DNA of 64,000 bases from NCBI GenBank assembly GCA_963823245.1, contig CAWGKQ010000008.1:682001-746000 (forward strand), written 5' to 3'. This document shows, piece by piece, positions 8,046 through 15,926 of the stretch. A program made the position numbers and the translations under genes. Source of the DNA: JAWVFM01 sp963823245 (GTDB taxonomy: Bacteria; Actinomycetota; Thermoleophilia; Solirubrobacterales; 70-9). Under the pieces are notes generated by a model. It did not search any database, had not been told where the DNA came from, and was given only the letters and a program-made list of their open reading frames with translations. Position 1 is the first letter of the stretch; the number at the start of each line of letters is the position of its first letter.

Positions 8046-10439
8046 TCAAGCGCCGGACAGCTCGCTCTCGACCCGCCTCAGAAGCACCGCGTTCGTGGCG
8101 ACGATGATCGAGCTCAACGACATCAGCAGCGCCGACCACTCGGGCCGAAGCTCGATCCCATAGGCGGGGAAGAGGACCCCGGCGGCGATCGGGATCGCGG
8201 CGACGTTGTAGACGCTGGCCCAGGCCAGGTTCTGCTTCATCTTGCGAACCGTCGCCCGCGAAAGGCGCATGGCGTTGGCGATGTCGGCGGGGTCGGAACG
8301 CATTAGGACGACCTTGGCCGTCTCGATCGCGACGTCGGTCCCAGCGCCGATGGCGATGCCAACGTCAGCCTGCGCTAGGGCCGGCGCGTCGTTGACGCCG
8401 TCGCCGACCATCGCCACGCGCTTGCCCTCACCCTGCAGGCGCTTGACGTAGTCGGCCTTGTCGGCCGGCAGGACCTCGGCGAAGACGCGGCCGATGCCCA
8501 GCTCGCCGGCGACTGCCTCGGCGGTCGCCCGGTTGTCGCCGGAGATGAGCGCCGCCTCCAGCCCGAGCTCCTCGAGGGCCGCGATCGCCGCCGCGGCCGA
8601 CGGCTTCAGTTGATCGGCGGCGGCGACGATGCCCGCGGGGCGGCCGTCGACGGCGACGAGCATCGCCGTTTTGCCCTCGGCGGCGAGAATCGCCGCTCGC
8701 TCGCCGAGCCCGTCCGTCGACACGTCGCTCGTCTCAAGAAGGCGACGGTTGCCGACCAGCAGCGAGCGTCCGTCGACCGTCGCCCGGAGGCCGTGCCCCG
8801 GCACCGCCTCGAACTCCGACGCCTCGCTCAGCGCGATGCCGCGGGCCTTCGCACCCTCGACCAGGGCCCGGGCGAGGGGGTGCTCGGAGCCCCGCTCGGC
8901 GCTCGCCACCAACCCCAGCAACTCCTCCTCGTCGAGCGGATCGGCCGCGACGACGACGTCGGTGAGCGCCGGGCGCCCCTCGGTCAGGGTCCCCGTCTTA
9001 TCGAGCGCGATCGCATCGAGCGAGGCGATTCCCTCCAGCGTGGCGGCATCCTTGATCAGGATGTTGTGCTTTGCGCCGAGGCCGGTCCCGACGGCCACCG
9101 CGGTCGGGGTCGCGAGGCCAAGGGCATCCGGACAGGCGATGACCACGGCCGAGATCGCGAACGTCAATGCGGTGATGAAGCTCTTGTCGCCGATGAAGGC
9201 CCAGACGCCGAACGTGATGAGCCCGGCGGAGACGGCGAGGATGACCAGGTACGAGGCCGCCCGATCGGCGAGGCGCTGCCCCGGCGCCTTCGAGCTCTGC
9301 GCCTCCTCGACGAGGTCGATGATCTGGCCCAGCGCCGTGTCGGCCCCAACCTTCGTCGCCTCGAAGCGAAGCGCGCCGCTCTGGTTGATCGAGCCTCCGA
9401 CGACGTCATTGCCAGGGCCCTTCTCGACCGGCACGGATTCGCCCGTCACGAGGCTCTCGTCGATCGCAGAGCGACCGTCCGTGACGACACCGTCGACCGG
9501 GACCTTGTCGCCGGGCCTGAGAAGAACCGTCTCGCCGACGACGATCTCGCTGGTCGGCACCTCGACCTCCTCCCCATCACGGATCACCGTTGCCTTCGGA
9601 GGGACGATGTCGAAGAGCGCGCGTAGCGAGTCGGTCGTCCCGCGGCGCGCCTTCATCTCCATCCAGTGGCCGAAGAGGACGAACGTGACCAGCAGCACCG
9701 CGGCCTCGAAGAACGTCTCGCCGCCGATCACCGTGATCAGCGCGCTGAACGACCAGGCGGCGAGGACGCCGACCGCGATCAGCACGCTCATGTTGAGCGC
9801 CCGCGAGCGCAGCGAGGTGTAGGCGCCGCCGATGAAGATCCAGCCCGCGAACCAGACGACCGGGGTCGAGAGGACGAGCATCAGCCAGTTGCGGGCGGCC
9901 TCGCTCTTCACTAGCTCGAGGCCGAAGAAGTTAACCGTCACCGGCGAGAGCGCGAAGACGGGGATCGAGAGCACGAGGGCGAGGAAGAAGCGCCGGCGCA
10001 TATCCGCCTCCATCGCCCGCGCAACCTTGGGGTCGGACATGTCGTGGTCCATGCCGGCGTGGGCGTCGGGATCGCCAGGCTCGACGTCGTCGTGCTCCTG
10101 CTCGGCCGCCGAATGCGGAAGCTCGTACTGCATCCGGTCGTGCTTCGTGCCACAGCAGATCGGCGCAAGCTGGGCGTCGTGTCCGAGCTGGCCGGCGCTC
10201 CGGCGCACGGTCGCCGCAGCGCCGTCACCGCCCATTGCGCAGCGATAGCCGCGCGCAGCGATCAGCGTGCGGATGCCAGCCTCGTCGATCCGCTTCGGGT
10301 CGTAGTCGACGATGGCCCGATCGCGCGAGTAGTCGACCTCGGCCCGTGAGATCCCCGGTGCGTCGTGAAGATCGGCCTCGATATGGCCGGCGCAGGCAGG
10401 GCAGCGCAGCTCGAGGACGTCGAGCTCAGCCGTGGCCAT
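8046..10439 (-). CDS. Heavy-metal P1B-type ATPase with CPD motif
   Basis: The 797-residue pump starts with a heavy-metal-associated domain (CPAC, Cys13 and Cys16). A linker rich in His, Asp and Glu follows (about residues 95-140, including a Cys-Cys pair). Then come the actuator TGES (332-335), the membrane metal site CPD (436-438), the phosphorylation site DKTGT (Asp480), SEHPLA and GDGVND. The last helices carry YN and MSLSS, as in copper pumps. Copper is the likeliest substrate, but the CPD site differs from CPC and CPH. The start at 10439 overlaps the end of the methyltransferase gene by 14 bp. Confidence 0.9.
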   Translation of the reverse strand: MATAELDVLELRCPACAGHIEADLHDAPGISRAEVDYSRDRAIVDYDPKRIDEAGIRTLIAARGYRCAMGGDGAAATVRRSAGQLGHDAQLAPICCGTKHDRMQYELPHSAAEQEHDDVEPGDPDAHAGMDHDMSDPKVARAMEADMRRRFFLALVLSIPVFALSPVTVNFFGLELVKSEAARNWLMLVLSTPVVWFAGWIFIGGAYTSLRSRALNMSVLIAVGVLAAWSFSALITVIGGETFFEAAVLLVTFVLFGHWMEMKARRGTTDSLRALFDIVPPKATVIRDGEEVEVPTSEIVVGETVLLRPGDKVPVDGVVTDGRSAIDESLVTGESVPVEKGPGNDVVGGSINQSGALRFEATKVGADTALGQIIDLVEEAQSSKAPGQRLADRAASYLVILAVSAGLITFGVWAFIGDKSFITALTFAISAVVIACPDALGLATPTAVAVGTGLGAKHNILIKDAATLEGIASLDAIALDKTGTLTEGRPALTDVVVAADPLDEEELLGLVASAERGSEHPLARALVEGAKARGIALSEASEFEAVPGHGLRATVDGRSLLVGNRRLLETSDVSTDGLGERAAILAAEGKTAMLVAVDGRPAGIVAAADQLKPSAAAAIAALEELGLEAALISGDNRATAEAVAGELGIGRVFAEVLPADKADYVKRLQGEGKRVAMVGDGVNDAPALAQADVGIAIGAGTDVAIETAKVVLMRSDPADIANAMRLSRATVRKMKQNLAWASVYNVAAIPIAAGVLFPAYGIELRPEWSALLMSLSSIIVATNAVLLRRVESELSGA

Positions 10440-11097
10440 CGGCTCGCGTCCCAACGTTCGCCTCGTAGAGGGCCAACGTCCCGAAGATCGTCCGCAGGTG
10501 CTCGGTCTCGCAGGCCGCTGCGAAGCCGCCTTCCTCGAAGATCGCCGGCAGCGCACCGGCGCCGTTCGCCTGGGTTTGCTCAAGGCCGTCGAAAAGCCTG
10601 ATCTGCCAGAAGAGGAGCGCCATCAGCGGATCGGACGGGCGACCCCAATCGGCGACGTGCAGCGCTCCACCCGGCCTCAGGACTCGGGCGATCTCCCTGG
10701 CGGTCGTCTGTTTGTTCGCGCCCGTCAGGTGGTGGAACAAGAGGGTCGCCAGGGCGACGTCGAACGAGTCATCCGGGTAGGGCAGCGCCGTCGAGAGGCC
10801 CTGGTCAAACTGGATCTCGACCCCCGCCGCCTCGGCCTTGCGGCGCGCCCGCTCGAGCACATCTGGGTCGCCGTCGAGGCCGACGACGTCGGCATCCAGC
10901 TGAGCCCTCTTGGCCTCGAGGGCCAGTGTCCCCGTGCCACAGCCAACGTCGAGGACGCGCTGGCCGGGCGCGAGACCCGCCTGCGCCAGCACCCGCTGCT
11001 TGAAGGTCGCCTCGCGGGTCGTCAGATCGACCACGGGGTCATAGAGCGCTGACAGCGCCCGGAAGCGAAGCGCTGGGACGTATCGATCGCCGGCCAT
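10426..11097 (-). CDS. Class I SAM-dependent methyltransferase
   Basis: The 223-residue protein has VLDVGCGTGTLAL (motif I, about residues 47-59), VGLDGDPDVLERA, PYPDDSFDVALATLLFHHL and REIARVLRPGGALHVADWG. It is complete by comparison with UbiE-like enzymes. The reaction is unknown. It lies directly upstream of the metal ATPase with a 14-bp overlap, so the two are probably cotranscribed. A role in metal or metalloid handling is an inference. Confidence 0.8.
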   Translation of the reverse strand: MAGDRYVPALRFRALSALYDPVVDLTTREATFKQRVLAQAGLAPGQRVLDVGCGTGTLALEAKRAQLDADVVGLDGDPDVLERARRKAEAAGVEIQFDQGLSTALPYPDDSFDVALATLLFHHLTGANKQTTAREIARVLRPGGALHVADWGRPSDPLMALLFWQIRLFDGLEQTQANGAGALPAIFEEGGFAAACETEHLRTIFGTLALYEANVGTRADGHG

Positions 11098-11229
11098 CGT
11101 TCCGCCTCAGTGAGCGTGGGCGTGGGCGGGTGTCCGCGCGGCCACGGCGCGCCGGACGTATTGCTCGGTGCAAAGCGAGTGTCGCTTCTCGCGCAAGGGA
11201 GGAGCGCCGGGCCTCCTCCGGCCGCACAT

Positions 11230-11669
11230 TCAGCTGAGCTGCTCGGACAGCCCGATGATGATGCCCTCGGGGCCACGCACGAAGCAGAGCCGGTAGATGT
11301 CCTCGTACTGCGCGATCTCGCCCACGAGTTCGGCACCGTGGCTGCGCAGGCGAGTGACGACGTCGTCGACGTCGTCGACCATGAACATGATGCGGCGCAT
11401 GCCCAGCACGTTCGCCGGTGCGCTTTCCGGCTCGGCTCTGACCGCCTGGCGGCCTGTGGAACCTCGACAGCTCGACCCGGCCGTGGCCGTCCGGGGTTCG
11501 CATCATGGTGATGTCGGCACGGACGTCATTGAGCGCGACGGTCTGGTCCACCCCAAGGCCCCTCGACCGTCGTCTCGCCCTCCAGCTCCATACCGAGCTC
11601 GGCGAAGAACGCTTTGGCAGCCTCGAGGTCCTCGACGACGATGAGCACGTTGTCCATTCGCAGAATCAT
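11230..11669 (-). pseudogene. VOC/glyoxalase-like protein with two frameshifts
   Basis: ATG 11669 follows AGGAGG and begins MILRMDNVLIVVEDLEAAKAFF, a VOC-fold first strand. The homology then moves to a second frame near 11560 (RADITMMRTPDGHGRVELSRF) and to a third near 11450 (NVLGMRRIMFMVDDVDDVV, ending GIIIGLSEQLS at 11230). Correcting both shifts gives a normal glyoxalase/bleomycin-resistance protein of about 146 residues. Two lesions make true decay more likely than a single read error. Confidence 0.7.
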
Positions 11670-12078
11670 GTTGTCCTCCTGGCGTCGTTGGCCGTGTCTG
11701 TCGCGGCCCTTTACCTGGTGAGCGGAGCCCGTCAGAGCTTCTCGACATCGGGATGATCTGCTGCCGCAATGGCCTGAAGGCGGCAGCGGCCCGTGAACCT
11801 ATTTGCTGCCGCCGACCGGGATCGCGCCAAACAAATAATGCATCGCCAAGACGAGCCACTCCTCCTAATCGCGGAGGCTGTCGCACAAAGGGTGCGTGCG
11901 ACCGGACGGCCCCGTTCGAGGAGTTCTCCTCTGCATGGAATCCGCAACGTTTCGCGAGATACTGCGCGGGCGCGGCCCGCGGAGAAGCGCGACGTGCTCG
12001 ATTCGCTGGTGCTGCGAGCGCCCGCCGTCGGAACGGCGTTCACGGCGGGCCTCGTCCGGCTCAAGCTCGGCTCGCCGC
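11670..12078. other. Intergenic stretch with no supported gene
   Basis: I see no reading frame here with recognisable content. The only clear element is an orphan copy of the SnoaL leader at 11953-11972, which suggests that a SnoaL-like gene once stood here or that the leader moved alone. Confidence 0.4.
11953..11972 (+). repeat. Leader repeat of SnoaL cassette, orphan copy
   Basis: CGCGAGATACTGCGCGGGCG is identical over 20 bp to the bases in front of the SnoaL-like gene at 217 (minus) and matches 19 bp before 16863. Here it is followed by CGGCCCGCGG rather than an ATG, so the gene body is missing. Confidence 0.7.
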
Positions 12079-12705
12079 TCAGATCCGGCGGAGCCGGTAG
12101 AAGCGCGGGTGGCCTTTTCGTACGTACTTCGGCGCTCCGGTGACGTCCATCGCCACTTCGTGGGTGATCGTCCACTCCGGCAAGGCGGCTTCGATCTCCT
12201 CCCGGCTCGCGCCGCGCGGAAGGAACCGTCTGCGCCCTGGCGCCCATGCCAGCAAGAGCAGGGTGGCGTCGGGCGCGGCGGCCGCGGTCGCCTCCCGGCC
12301 CTCCTGCGCGCGCTCCGCGTCGTTGAGTTCGTCGTGGAAGCACCCGAAGTCCATCAATAGCCGGAACCCGGAGCCGATGCCCGCGTCGGCGAGCGCCGTT
12401 ACGTCTCCCTCGACAACCTGCAGCTCGACACCTGCGTCCTCTGCCCGCTGGCGGGCCTGGCGTAGGGCCTTCGTGACGAAGTCCACGCCGGTGACCTGCC
12501 ATCCCCGGGCCGCGAGCTTGACCGCCCAGATCCCGCTGCCACAGCCGAGCTCGAGCGCGCGGCCGTACGGCGGCTCGCGTCCTGCCTCCTCGCGGTCGAA
12601 GAGGTCGGTGATCTGCTCCGTGATCATCGGCGACTTTGCCATCTGCTCCCATGGGGTGAAGCCGACCCCGTAGAGCAGCTTGTAAACGGAGTATCCGGAA
12701 CTCAT
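12079..12705 (-). CDS. Class I SAM-dependent methyltransferase
   Basis: The 208-residue protein carries ALELGCGSGIWAVKLAARGW (motif I), VTGVDFVTKALRQAR and VVEGDVTAL, and looks complete. The C-terminal part (KYVRKGHPRFYRLRRI) matches proteins annotated as class I or thiopurine-like methyltransferases. The ATG at 12705 is preceded by GGAGGACGCG. Its substrate is unknown, and no operon partner is obvious. Confidence 0.75.
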   Translation of the reverse strand: MSSGYSVYKLLYGVGFTPWEQMAKSPMITEQITDLFDREEAGREPPYGRALELGCGSGIWAVKLAARGWQVTGVDFVTKALRQARQRAEDAGVELQVVEGDVTALADAGIGSGFRLLMDFGCFHDELNDAERAQEGREATAAAAPDATLLLLAWAPGRRRFLPRGASREEIEAALPEWTITHEVAMDVTGAPKYVRKGHPRFYRLRRI

Positions 12706-12986
12706 CGCGTCCTCCAGTGACCTGCGTGGACGGAGCCTAATCGGTCTTCGTACGAAACTTCCTCTGCGTTCCGAGTACCTCCGACGCGCGATCCCGGCGC
12801 CGGCTCAAGCACGGGGCCGACAACGCCCAGTGCTGCTTCGCGTGGAGGCGAGCGTCAGGGTTGCCCAGCGTCGAGATCCCCGCAACGGACGAGAAGCAGG
12901 AGCGAGCCCGCTGTCCGGTTCCGGCGCGCCTTCTCTTCTCTCCCCGCAGACGTTTACGACGTTCGTTCAGGCGCAAGTGCGCGACA

Positions 12987-13038
12987 GTTGCGCGACAGTC
13001 GGCACCCGAATCAGGCGGTCTTGAGCGGTCTCAGGCGG
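12987..13038. repeat. 52-bp repeat next to a tRNA tail, copy 1
   Basis: This segment begins GTTGCGCGACAGTC and matches 50787-50838 at 45 of 52 positions by my count. In both places it lies 75-82 bp beyond the 3' end of a truncated tRNA. The first 14 bp overlap a local tandem of GCGCGACAGT. It may be part of an integration site or an element terminus. Confidence 0.65.
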
Positions 13039-13112
13039 CTGACGCCCAAGCTCCGAACGGGGTCCGGTGAAGGCGGTGAAACGGCTCAACCATGCCGCTT
13101 TTGGCTCTATCA

Positions 13113-13172
13113 GCGGAGGGGGAGGGATTCGAACCCTCGTCGGACCGAAATGGCCCGAAACGGTTTTCGAGA
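13113..13172 (-). tRNA. Truncated tRNA-Ser(CGA)-like 3' half
   Basis: The minus strand reads CTCGAAAACCG (anticodon loop with CGA), a long variable region and a T arm GAGGG-TTCGAAT-CCCTC followed by an acceptor 3' strand. No D arm or 5' acceptor strand precedes the anticodon loop. The break lies in the anticodon loop, as expected from a tyrosine-integrase crossover into a tRNA gene. Confidence 0.6.
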
Positions 13173-13370
13173 CTGACGCAAATCGCAGTGCCAGCCGTTT
13201 GCACACGGGCCCCGCCCCCCCAGGGGGAATGGGCACCAGACCAATCTTGGTGCCTCAATCCGGTCCGATCCGCCCCGATCCGACCGCATCTCCGCTCTGA
13301 TCAAACCGCCCCACGCATGACCAAGCTGGCTTGAACAAGCCGATTCCTCCATCTGCTGCGCGAGTTGCAG

Positions 13371-13417
13371 CCTCGCTTCACACTCGGGAGGTCGCTGGTT
13401 CGAACCAGCCGCGCCCA
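13371..13417 (+). tRNA. Degenerate tRNA-Val(CAC)-like 3' half
   Basis: The plus strand reads CTTCACAC (a CAC anticodon loop), GGGAGGTC and a T arm GCTGG-TTCGAAC with acceptor GCGCCCA. The anticodon stem and T stem are imperfect, and no pairing 5' acceptor strand is nearby. It faces the Ser-like tail across about 200 bp, so the two tails point away from each other. Confidence 0.4.
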
Positions 13418-13613
13418 TCCGGCAAGGGCGACGTTACCCGCGTGCGTGTTGGGGCGTCGAGTCTTTCTCCGGCCCTCAAATCCGAACCCCTTCCCGGGCG
13501 CGAGCCAGTCGCAGAAGATCGGCCCGGGGTCCTGCCGTCGATTCCTTTCCTAACGATGGTTACGTCCAACACCAGTTGGGGTGACAGCCGCAGGGTCTGC
13601 GCGTAAGTGCGGG

Positions 13614-13639
13614 CGCCCCGGTCGGAAATGACCGGGGCG
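13614..13639 (+). terminator. Strong GC hairpin, probable terminator
   Basis: CGCCCCGGTC and GACCGGGGCG pair perfectly around a 6-base GGAAAT loop, followed by TCTGCTTTC. It resembles an intrinsic terminator with a poor U tract. Which transcript it ends is unclear. Confidence 0.45.
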
Positions 13640-13671
13640 TCTGCTTTCGGCATGAAGGGGCATCAGCGTGC

Positions 13672-13708
13672 GAAGCCCTCGAAGCCGCCGGGCTGCGGGA
13701 GTGGGCGA
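13672..13708 (+). repeat. Orphan SnoaL 3' module, stop codon lost
   Basis: GAAGCCCTCGAAGCCGCCGG and the following GCTGCGGGAG match the coding end (ALEAAGLRE) of the SnoaL-like gene that ends at 17258. Here the expected TAG is TGG, and no SnoaL body precedes it. It is a leftover of a deleted or recombined cassette. Confidence 0.65.
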
Positions 13709-13855
13709 GTCGCACAGCACGCCGACGGGGGTTGCGGAAACCCCGACGCACCCGGGGACCACGCCTACCGGCGATGTACCGAGAATGTACCGCCGTGTCG
13801 GAGGCTGCGGAACGAAGGATCGCACCGGGCGATCCAAGATCCGAGAGGAGTTCTC

Positions 13856-14293
13856 ATGAGGAACCGAAGCCACAGATTCTGGCTTTGCATCGCAGCCGCC
13901 GTCGCCGTCAGCGTGATCGCGGTCCCGGCGGCATCGGCGGGCGTCAACAAGTACGACACGAAGGTGACGATCACCCACGAGTCGCGGGCCTTTGGTCCCT
14001 GCCATCCCGGGGTCCCGGCGGGGCGTTGTGTCCTCTGGCACGGCGACGTGCAGTCAGAGGTCAGGAAGTGCATGGAAGGGCGACGGGTTGTCCTGTTCAG
14101 GCAGCTGCCCGGGGCGGATCGCAAGCTCGGCACTGACCGAAGCCATTTCGTCCGTCGTTACGACTCGTTCGACTGGTACCTGGATGCCCCGTCGGCCAGC
14201 AACCGGGCGCAGGGTGACGTGTATGCCAAGGTGACGCGCAAGGTGGGCGATGGGTTCGTGTGCCTCGGCGACCGCACCTTCTATGGCACGTAA
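13856..14293 (+). CDS. Small secreted protein of unknown function
   Basis: The 145-residue protein begins MRNRSHRF, followed by a hydrophobic stretch and a signal peptidase site near AASA-GVNKYD (about residue 26). GAGAGGAG lies 7 bp upstream of the ATG. The mature part has Cys pairs (CHPG, RCVLW, KCM, FVCLG) and beta-rich spacing, consistent with a disulfide-bonded extracellular domain. I do not recognise a family. It stands alone, followed by an inverted repeat. Confidence 0.7.
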   Translation: MRNRSHRFWLCIAAAVAVSVIAVPAASAGVNKYDTKVTITHESRAFGPCHPGVPAGRCVLWHGDVQSEVRKCMEGRRVVLFRQLPGADRKLGTDRSHFVRRYDSFDWYLDAPSASNRAQGDVYAKVTRKVGDGFVCLGDRTFYGT

Positions 14294-14304
14294 CTGAAGA
14301 ACCG

Positions 14305-14340
14305 GGCGGGCACCCGCAGCGAGCGAACGCGGGTGTCGCC
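14305..14340 (+). terminator. Inverted repeat after secreted-protein gene
   Basis: GGCGGGCACCCGC (14305-14317) can pair with GCGGGTGTCGCC (14329-14340) over most positions. It lies 12 bp after the stop of the secreted-protein gene. No U tract follows, so it is a possible terminator or mRNA-stabilising hairpin. Confidence 0.4.
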
Positions 14341-14361
14341 GGGCTGCGGGAGTAGGCGCCG
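14338..14361 (+). repeat. Short orphan SnoaL 3' module
   Basis: GCCGGGCTGCGGGAGTAGGC repeats the last codons and stop of the SnoaL-like genes, without the upstream part of the module. It overlaps the hairpin arm by three bases. Confidence 0.5.
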
Positions 14362-14364
14362 GGT

Positions 14365-14619
14365 CTAGCGCCGACCGCGATTGCACCGGGCGCAGGCGGG
14401 CCTGAGATTCGCGGGCGAATCGTCGCCACCGTCGGCGATCGGGACCAGATGCTCGATATCGGTGGCGGGTGCGCCGCAATGGACGCAGACGCGGCCGTAG
14501 CGGGCGAACACCTGATTGATCACTCTGGCGACCCCTGGAGCACCGAATGCACCAACGTGTTTCCACTCGGTGGATCTCGGCCGCGAAGGGATGGTTGCAT
14601 CGCGCTCGGCGCCGCTGTT
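14365..14619 (-). CDS. HNH endonuclease domain, start uncertain
   Basis: The minus strand reads VCVHCGAPATDIEHLVPIAD, then GGDDSPANLRPACARCNRGR and a TAG at 14365-14367. The two CxxC pairs, the H of EHL and the N of NLRP are the zinc-bound HNH/McrA nuclease core. Upstream the frame continues (STEWKHVGAFG) but shows no ATG, GTG or TTG in a good place, so the 5' end may be truncated. Mobile-element or restriction-type nucleases carry this domain. The role here is unknown. Confidence 0.6.
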   Translation of the reverse strand, partial: NSGAERDATIPSRPRSTEWKHVGAFGAPGVARVINQVFARYGRVCVHCGAPATDIEHLVPIADGGDDSPANLRPACARCNRGRR

Positions 14620-14693
14620 TGGCGCCTCCCTCTCGGTTAGGGTTCGCCGTAACCCAGGCGCTCTACACGAGCGCGAGGAACGAAGGAGAGAGC

Positions 14694-15335
14694 ATGATGC
14701 TCAGGAGATTTCGTCGGCTGCCTTCCCCGGCATTGGCCATCGCATCGATCGCCTTGATCCTCGCCGTCGGGGGCGGCTCGTTCGCTCTTGCGGTCAGCAG
14801 CAAGGGCGTCAAGCGGATCGCCAAGCAAGTTGCGACGAAGCAGATCCACAGGCTGGCGCACACGCTCCAGGTGAAGCACGCACGGGTCGCGCATCGCGCC
14901 GAGTTCGCGGGAGAGGCCACGAACGCCAGCACCGTGAACGGCGTGACGGTACGCCAGTTCGCGGCAAAGGTGCAGCCCGGCCAGTCGGCGGCGATCCTGG
15001 TCGACACCGGGCTCGCCTACCTGCGAGGAGAGTGCTTGGGAAGCGGCCAGCACGGCATTCTGCTGACGAAGGACCCCGGCTCGCCACCGCTTGTCATGGG
15101 CAGCTCGGCCGCCGCCGGGAATTCCAACGCGAAGTTCTCGAACACCGGCGCCGCGGACTTCTCGGGCACACAGAGGCTCGACGCCGGGACCGCGGCCGGC
15201 GCCAGCATCGGACACGCCGAGGTCATGTCCACGACGGGCAAGGTGAACACGATCGACTTCCTCGGCCGTGACGCGAGCAACTTCTCGCCCGGCGAGAAGG
15301 CGTGCGTGTTCTCGGGGACCGTCAGCTACAACTGA
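14694..15335 (+). CDS. Exported protein with Thermoleophilia-type N-terminus
   Basis: The 213-residue protein starts MMLRRFRRLPSPALAIASIA, a basic N-region and a long hydrophobic helix, and then VSSKGVKRIAKQVATKQI. GGAG lies 8 bp before the ATG. The rest is Gly/Ser/Thr-rich and ends FSPGEKACVFSGTVSYN. Proteins with this N-terminus are common and uncharacterised in Thermoleophilia, and are probably surface or secreted. A perfect hairpin follows at 15360. Confidence 0.7.
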   Translation: MMLRRFRRLPSPALAIASIALILAVGGGSFALAVSSKGVKRIAKQVATKQIHRLAHTLQVKHARVAHRAEFAGEATNASTVNGVTVRQFAAKVQPGQSAAILVDTGLAYLRGECLGSGQHGILLTKDPGSPPLVMGSSAAAGNSNAKFSNTGAADFSGTQRLDAGTAAGASIGHAEVMSTTGKVNTIDFLGRDASNFSPGEKACVFSGTVSYN

Positions 15336-15359
15336 GCGATGGGCGCCGGCCAAGGAGCT

Positions 15360-15384
15360 GGGCGGGAGCCTCGGGCTCCCGCCC
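15360..15384 (+). terminator. Perfect GC hairpin after exported-protein gene
   Basis: GGGCGGGAGCC and GGCTCCCGCCC pair over 11 bp around a TCG loop, 24 bp after the stop at 15335. The following bases are GGTCTCGCG, without a U tract. It is a likely transcription end for the exported-protein gene. Confidence 0.5.
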
Positions 15385-15861
15385 GGTCTCGCGCCGGGGG
15401 CCGCGGCGGGGGTCGTCGCGTCGCGAGCCCTCTTCCCTGCCCCCCTCTGGGCACAGAGATTCCCCGAGCTTTTCAGGGAATCCGACCTGGAGCTGGCGAA
15501 GACCCAAGGGCCTGACGGGTTCTTCCACATCGAATGGCTGGCAGCGATCGTGCTTCACCACACGACCGGGTATCACTGCGCCGGTAGCTACGAGCTTCGT
15601 CCGCCAAACGTGGCTGACCTCCTGATCAAGCGAACGCCAGGACTCCGTGATCTGATCGATGACCGCACTAAACACGGCGCGTGCCAAGGGCCGGACCTCT
15701 TGATGTACGCGCCAGATCTCACAGATTGGTTCTTCTGCGAGGTCAAAGGACCGGGGGACCGTCTCAGAGCCGCGCAGCGCACGAAGTTTGTGGCTATCGC
15801 GAAACTGACCGGTAAGCCCGTCCGCGTGCTGAGGTTCAAATGGGCGCCGCGCCAACGGTGA
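15385..15861 (+). CDS. VRR-NUC-like nuclease, probably 5'-truncated
   Basis: The frame ending at 15861 reads HIEWLAAIVLHHTTGYHC, later GPDLLMY, FFCEVKGPGD and then RAAQRTKFVAI. The PD...EVK residues are the active site of PD-(D/E)xK nucleases, and EVKGPGDRL...Q is the VRR-NUC signature. Between the hairpin at 15360 and GTG 15550 there is no good start codon, so the N-terminus is either lost or starts at CTG. VRR-NUC domains occur in FAN1, phage and restriction nucleases. The role here is not clear. Confidence 0.55.
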   Translation, partial: GLAPGAAAGVVASRALFPAPLWAQRFPELFRESDLELAKTQGPDGFFHIEWLAAIVLHHTTGYHCAGSYELRPPNVADLLIKRTPGLRDLIDDRTKHGACQGPDLLMYAPDLTDWFFCEVKGPGDRLRAAQRTKFVAIAKLTGKPVRVLRFKWAPRQR

Positions 15862-15890
15862 GGTTGCGAGCCCACTTCCGTTGGACCCCT

Positions 15891-15926
15891 GAAGCCCTCG
15901 AAGCCGCCGGGCTGCGGGAGTAGGCG
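15891..15926 (+). repeat. Orphan SnoaL 3' module in front of a SnoaL gene
   Basis: The bases encode EALEAAGLRE and a TAG, then GCG and the ATG of the next gene. This is the normal end of a SnoaL cassette, but the preceding frame does not encode one. The junction GGGAGTAGGCGATGTCGCAG recurs with one base changed inside the gene at 15927. Confidence 0.7.

Larger units (their letters stand above)
12706..13855. other. Gene-free stretch of att-like remnants
   Basis: No convincing protein gene lies between the methyltransferase at 12705 and the secreted-protein gene at 13856. The stretch holds a 52-bp repeat shared with 50787-50838, a tRNA-Ser-like tail, a tRNA-Val-like tail, a GGCTTGAACAAGCC palindrome at 13328-13341, a strong hairpin and an orphan SnoaL 3' module. 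It reads as a scar region left by insertions. Confidence 0.5.

Noticed and set aside
8610..9822. Two long plus frames over the P-type ATPase
   Set aside because: Both are antisense to the ATPase, which has every expected motif in the minus frame.
15268..15384. ATG 15268 as start of the VRR-NUC protein
   Set aside because: It lies inside the exported-protein gene and would be read through a strong hairpin. The encoded residues are low-complexity Arg/Ala without homology.
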